Positions 60,598 through 64,000 of a stretch of 64,000 bases of DNA are shown piece by piece. The DNA comes from Lutibacter maritimus (GTDB lineage Bacteria; Bacteroidota; Bacteroidia; Flavobacteriales; Flavobacteriaceae), in the NCBI RefSeq assembly GCF_900116115.1, contig NZ_FOZP01000002.1:270122-334121 (forward strand), given 5' to 3'. Under the pieces are notes generated by a model. The model was not told the origin of the DNA. It ran no database searches and saw nothing but the letters and a program-made list of their open reading frames with translations. Position 1 is the stretch's first letter. Each line of letters opens with the position of its first letter. A program made the translations under genes and the position numbers.

Positions 60598-61776
60598 TTA
60601 TTTAAAAGCTGGAATTCCGGTAATATCAAACCCAGTAATTAATAAATGAATATCGTGTGTACCTTCATAAGTTACTACACTTTCTAAATTCATCATATGG
60701 CGCATAATAGAATATTCTCCAGTAATTCCCATAGCACCTAATACCTGACGTGCTTCTCGGGCTATTTTTAAAGCCATATCAACATTATTTCTTTTTGCCA
60801 TAGATATTTGGGCTGTTGTTGCTCTTCCTTCGTTTTTAAGTACGCCTAATCGCCATGTTAATAATTGCGCTTTGGTGATTTCAGTAATCATTTCAGCCAA
60901 TTTTTTTTGTTGTAATTGTGTTCCGGCAATGGGTTTATCAAACTGTATTCTTTCTTTTGAATAGCGTAAAGCTGTATCATAACAATCCATAGCGGCTCCA
61001 ATTGCACCCCAGGCAATGCCATAACGTGCAGAATCTAAGCAGCCTAGCGGCGCACCTAAACCATCTTTGTTTGGTAAAATGTTTTCTTTTGGAATTTTTA
61101 CATTATCAAAAATTAATTCGCCAGTTGCAGAAGCTCTTAAACTCCATTTGTTATGTGTTTCAGGAGTTGTAAATCCTTCCATTCCACGTTCTACAACCAA
61201 CCCTTTTATTCTTCCTGCTTCATTTTTTGCCCAAACTACAGCAATATCTGCAAATGGAGCATTTGAAATCCACATTTTAGCGCCATTTAATAAAAAATGA
61301 TCGCCCATATCTTTAATTTTGGTTTCCATTCCACCAGGATTCGATCCGTGGTTTGGTTCTGTTAATCCAAAACATCCTAACAATTCACCACTGGCTAATT
61401 TTGGTAAATATTTTTGTTTTTGGGCTTCATTTCCATATTTCCAAATAGGATACATTACTAATGATGATTGTACTGATGCTGTTGAACGAACGCCGGAATC
61501 TCCGCGTTCAATTTCCTGCATAATCAATCCGTAAGAAATTTGATCTAAACCTGCGCCACCATATTCTTCAGGAATATAAGGCCCAAAAGCCCCAATTTCT
61601 GCCAATCCAGAAATAATAGAAGTTGGAAATTTTGCTTGTTGCGCAGCTTCTTCAATAATTGGCGAAACAGCTCTTTTTACCCATTCGCGTGCTGCAGCTC
61701 TTACTAATAGATGTTCTTCAGATAATAAATCATCTAATTGATAATAATCTGGTGCTTGAAATAAATCTTGTGACAT
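60598..61776 (-). CDS. Acyl-CoA dehydrogenase family protein, glutaryl-CoA dehydrogenase-like
   Basis: This 392-aa FAD flavoenzyme oxidises an acyl-CoA, probably glutaryl-CoA, in lysine/tryptophan breakdown. It has AREWVKRAVSPIIEEA near the N-terminus, the family motif CFGLTEPNHGSNPGGMET, WISNAPFADIAVVWAK, and the catalytic glutamate in VVTYEGTHDIH (Glu371), the position used by glutaryl- and short-chain dehydrogenases. The C-terminal ITGIPAF is typical of GcdH-like enzymes. It is a single gene convergent with giant protein 4, with its own -7 box upstream. Confidence 0.9.
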   Translation of the reverse strand: MSQDLFQAPDYYQLDDLLSEEHLLVRAAAREWVKRAVSPIIEEAAQQAKFPTSIISGLAEIGAFGPYIPEEYGGAGLDQISYGLIMQEIERGDSGVRSTASVQSSLVMYPIWKYGNEAQKQKYLPKLASGELLGCFGLTEPNHGSNPGGMETKIKDMGDHFLLNGAKMWISNAPFADIAVVWAKNEAGRIKGLVVERGMEGFTTPETHNKWSLRASATGELIFDNVKIPKENILPNKDGLGAPLGCLDSARYGIAWGAIGAAMDCYDTALRYSKERIQFDKPIAGTQLQQKKLAEMITEITKAQLLTWRLGVLKNEGRATTAQISMAKRNNVDMALKIAREARQVLGAMGITGEYSIMRHMMNLESVVTYEGTHDIHLLITGFDITGIPAFK

Positions 61777-61799
61777 TACTATTTTAATTTGGTTTCACA

Positions 61800-61807
61800 C
61801 AAATTTA
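61800..61807 (-). promoter_or_regulatory. Promoter -7 box TAAATTTG of the acyl-CoA dehydrogenase gene
   Basis: The minus strand reads TAAATTTG, a perfect TAnnTTTG, 23 nt before the ATG. Confidence 0.6.
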
Positions 61808-61855
61808 CTAATTTAAAGTCTTTAAGAATTTGATTTTTTAAAATCTTTTATTCCT

Positions 61856-61863
61856 TACATTTG
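61856..61863 (+). promoter_or_regulatory. rnpA promoter, -7 box TACATTTG
   Basis: This perfect TAnnTTTG match ends 5 nt before the chosen rnpA ATG, so the transcript would begin at or next to the start codon. It overlaps a possible GTG start, which is therefore rejected. Confidence 0.6.
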
Positions 61864-61868
61864 TGATA

Positions 61869-62255
61869 ATGAGATATACCTTAGGAAAAGATGAAAAATT
61901 AAAAGGCAGAAAACTAATTGAGTTGTTGTTTTCTGAAGGTAAACGTGTAAAATCGTTTCCCATTCAATTAATTTATTTTAAAAATAACAGAGAAACCGAG
62001 GTGGCAATAAAAGCAGGATTTTCTGTACCAAAAAGAAATATAAAGTTAGCCGTAAACAGAAACAGAATTAAAAGAATGTTGCGTGAAGTTTACCGATTAA
62101 ATAAATTTAAATTTTTAGATAATTTAAAAGATCCGTACGTTTTTATGTTTATTTATATGGCAAAAGAAGAAATTAATTATGCCGATTTAGAACAAGCATT
62201 GCATAAATTGCATGAAAAGTTTTTAACTAAAATTAGTGACGATGAGCAAGTGTAA
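61869..62255 (+). CDS. rnpA: Ribonuclease P protein component
   Basis: RnpA is the small basic protein subunit of RNase P, which removes 5' leaders from tRNA precursors. The 128-aa protein has the signature RNF-type motif as KLAVNRNRIKRMLREVYR, preceded by the conserved AGFSVPKRNIK block and an N-terminal GKDEKLKGRKLIELLFSEGKRV. Length and charge are normal. The ATG gives MRYTLGKDEKLKG; a GTG two codons earlier overlaps the promoter box. It overlaps the S41 protease gene by 14 nt. rpmH, the usual upstream neighbour in many bacteria, is not here. Confidence 0.95.
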   Translation: MRYTLGKDEKLKGRKLIELLFSEGKRVKSFPIQLIYFKNNRETEVAIKAGFSVPKRNIKLAVNRNRIKRMLREVYRLNKFKFLDNLKDPYVFMFIYMAKEEINYADLEQALHKLHEKFLTKISDDEQV

Positions 62256-63876
62256 AAAATGGATATTAGCAATTTTTGTAGGTTTTGCGGTTTTAATTTC
62301 TGTTGGATTTCAATCCAAATTTTTTGAAATTGCCAAGCAGATTGATATTTATACAACCATGTTTAAAGAACTAAATATGTTGTATATAGATGAAGTAAAT
62401 CCTGCAAAATTAACCCACAAGTCTATCAATCATATGTTACAAAGTTTAGATCCGTATACGGTTTATTTTGATGAACAAGGAATTGAAGACGCACGAATTG
62501 CTGCAACAGGAGAATATGGAGGCATTGGAACTTTGGTAGAATTTAAAAATCATACACTTTTAGTAAAAGAGTTATTAAAAGATTCACCTGCAGAAAGTGC
62601 TGGCATAAAACCAGGCGATAAAATTTTAAAAATTGATGCCATTTTAGTAAAAGATTTTGATGAAAAAGGAGCATCAACATTATTAAACGGATTGCCAAAC
62701 ACAACGGTTACTTTGTTATTAGAACGTCAGAATAAAACTTTTGAAGTAACAGTTACTAGAAAAAAAGTAGAGGTAAGTCCGGTTCCGCACTATACCATGT
62801 TAAACGAAGAAGTTGGATATATTTCCTTTATTAAATTTACCGAAAGCGCCACTACTGAAGTTAAAAATGCTTTTTTAGATTTAAAGAAACAGGGAATGAA
62901 AAAGTTAATTATTGATGTGCGTAGCAATCCTGGGGGATTGTTAAATGAAGCCGTTAAAATTACCAATTTTTTTATTCCAAAAGATAAAGTAGTAGTCACT
63001 ACCAAAGGTAAAGTTGAAAAACATAATGAAACCTTTAAAACAAAAGAAGAACCACTAGATTTAGAAATACCAATTTCTATTTTAATTGATGGTAAATCTG
63101 CATCGGCTTCAGAAATTTTAGCAGGATCATTGCAAGATTATGATAGAGCAGTAATTGTTGGTGAACGTTCTTTTGGTAAAGGTTTGGTGCAACAATACAG
63201 AGAACTTTCGTATGGTACGCAAATGAAATTAACCATCTCTAAATATTATACACCAAGCGGACGTTGTATTCAAGAATTAGATTATACCAATAGAGATGAT
63301 AATGGAAATATTCCAAAATTTTCTGATAAAGGTAGAGCGCAATACAAAACGGCAATTGGAAGAACAGTTTATGGCGGCGGTGGAATTTTACCTGATGTAA
63401 GTTTGGAAAAACCCACAACAACAAAAACCACCGAAACCTTATTAAATTCTGATGCGTTTTTTAATTATGTTACTAATTATTTTTACACGCATAAATCAAT
63501 AGAAGAGCCATCAAAATTTAATGTAGCATTAAATGAATATGACGATTTAAGAAGCTATTTAGCCAAAAATCAACAATATTTTGAAACTGAAACCGAAGCT
63601 GAATTTAAAAAAGCCAATAAGAAAGCATTGGAAGAGAATTTACAAGGAAATTTATCAAAGTCTTATAACGAGGTTTTAGCAACCATTCAATCAGAAAAAT
63701 TAAAAGAACTAGATAAAAACAAAGCAGAAATTATTAAAAAATTAACCGAAGAAATTGTAAAACGTTATTACTTTGTTGAAGGTGTTTATCAACAAAAAGC
63801 ACAATTTGATCCAGTAATTTCAAAAGCAATTACGTTGTTAAATAGTTCGGAATATCAAAAAATATTAAAAAAGTAA
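62242..63876 (+). CDS. S41 family C-terminal processing peptidase with PDZ domain
   Basis: This 544-aa periplasmic or membrane-anchored serine protease is related to CtpA/Prc tail-specific proteases. It has an N-terminal membrane segment (about residues 6-22), a PDZ domain (about 88-165; GGIGTLVEF, SPAESAGIKPGDKIL) and a catalytic S41 domain with the nucleophile serine in DGKSASASEILAGSLQDY and the lysine in GERSFGKGLVQQ. It ends in a helical C-terminal extension (about 385-544). The start ATG lies within rnpA. A GTG two codons earlier is possible but less likely. A weak hairpin (TTTACC/GGTAAA) follows the stop. Confidence 0.92.
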   Translation: MSKCKKWILAIFVGFAVLISVGFQSKFFEIAKQIDIYTTMFKELNMLYIDEVNPAKLTHKSINHMLQSLDPYTVYFDEQGIEDARIAATGEYGGIGTLVEFKNHTLLVKELLKDSPAESAGIKPGDKILKIDAILVKDFDEKGASTLLNGLPNTTVTLLLERQNKTFEVTVTRKKVEVSPVPHYTMLNEEVGYISFIKFTESATTEVKNAFLDLKKQGMKKLIIDVRSNPGGLLNEAVKITNFFIPKDKVVVTTKGKVEKHNETFKTKEEPLDLEIPISILIDGKSASASEILAGSLQDYDRAVIVGERSFGKGLVQQYRELSYGTQMKLTISKYYTPSGRCIQELDYTNRDDNGNIPKFSDKGRAQYKTAIGRTVYGGGGILPDVSLEKPTTTKTTETLLNSDAFFNYVTNYFYTHKSIEEPSKFNVALNEYDDLRSYLAKNQQYFETETEAEFKKANKKALEENLQGNLSKSYNEVLATIQSEKLKELDKNKAEIIKKLTEEIVKRYYFVEGVYQQKAQFDPVISKAITLLNSSEYQKILKK

Positions 63877-63926
63877 AATTTACCTTTTGGTAAAATCATC
63901 AAAAAAAGAATTCAGCAGATATATTG

Positions 63927-63934
63927 TATCTTTG
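63927..63934 (+). promoter_or_regulatory. Promoter -7 box TATCTTTG of the last, partial gene
   Basis: This perfect TAnnTTTG box is 19 nt before the ATG at 63954. Confidence 0.6.
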
Positions 63935-63953
63935 CATCCCAAAAAATAGATTT

Positions 63954-64000
63954 ATGCAACAATCAAAAATAAAAGGCAGAACCCGAGCACAAGAGTCTTC
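63954..64000 (+). CDS. Start of an unidentified gene (15 codons, cut by window edge)
   Basis: An ATG behind a good promoter box opens MQQSKIKGRTRAQES, and the frame is open to the window end. The basic N-terminus suggests a cytoplasmic protein. I do not recognise it, and 15 residues are too few to assign a family. Confidence 0.45.
   Translation, partial: MQQSKIKGRTRAQES

Overview
The window looks like the chromosome of an AT-rich member of the Bacteroidota, most likely family Flavobacteriaceae. The signs are primary promoters of the TAnnTTTG (-7) type, almost no Shine-Dalgarno sequences, type IX secretion (T9SS) cargo, a CarboxypepD_reg-type TonB receptor, and flavobacterial gene order: DUF4175-ybeY-mnmG-methyltransferase-ompH, holB-pgk, porZ-recO, and rnpA-S41 peptidase. 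The genus cannot be fixed from this sequence alone.

Layout. 1-3.1 kb: start of gltX (minus strand), an isolated 51-residue membrane micro-protein with its own promoter and terminator, and a four-gene set (small conserved protein, 7-TM protein, HisKA_3-type kinase, NarL-type regulator). 3.2-10.6 kb: DUF4175 coiled-coil membrane protein, ybeY, mnmG flanked by three parS-like palindromes, a methyltransferase and an OmpH/Skp lipoprotein. 10.6-15.2 kb: holB cluster (minus), pgk, tas-like aldo/keto reductase. 15.2-19.6 kb: ammonifying nitrite reductase nrfHA with a System II haem-attachment pair (ccsB/ccsA), behind an FNR/CRP-like palindrome. 19.6-22.2 kb: a structured intergenic element, trpS, plsC, a hemolysin-III/PAQR protein. 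22.3-30.2 kb: alpha-2-macroglobulin lipoprotein plus penicillin-binding protein 1C. 30.3-32.4 kb: LytTR response regulator and LytS-type kinase. 32.4-32.6 kb: a promoter-terminator pair without an ORF (candidate small RNA). 32.6-38.1 kb: porZ, recO, TonB receptor. 38.2-60.5 kb: a 22-kb cluster of six T9SS-exported proteins. 60.6-64 kb: glutaryl-CoA-dehydrogenase-like enzyme, rnpA, S41 C-terminal protease, and the first codons of an unidentified gene.

The most unusual part is the 38-60 kb cluster. Four large mosaic proteins (1562, 1634, 1810 and 919 aa) have different N-terminal domains but the same roughly 500-residue C-terminal module ending in a T9SS sorting domain. A fifth protein (250 aa) is a signal peptide joined directly to only the last part of that module. 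An M14 carboxypeptidase lies among them. Regulatory regions in the cluster carry motifs repeated with an exact 21-bp period. The pair in front of the first gene matches the published LytTR-domain operator consensus with a 12-bp spacer, and a LytTR regulator/kinase pair lies 6 kb upstream. Separately, the candidate small RNA carries GGGGTTTTG, complementary to an AAACCCC element found within about 20 nt of the start codons of four consecutive cluster genes. Together these suggest (inference) a locally regulated surface-protein system with both transcriptional and RNA-level control.

The remaining genes are ordinary housekeeping or respiratory genes. Start codons were moved away from the longest ORF in several places (response regulator, trpS, plsC, porZ, the 250-aa protein, rnpA, S41 protease, the 174-aa minus-strand protein) because an ATG fits the promoter or family N-terminus better.
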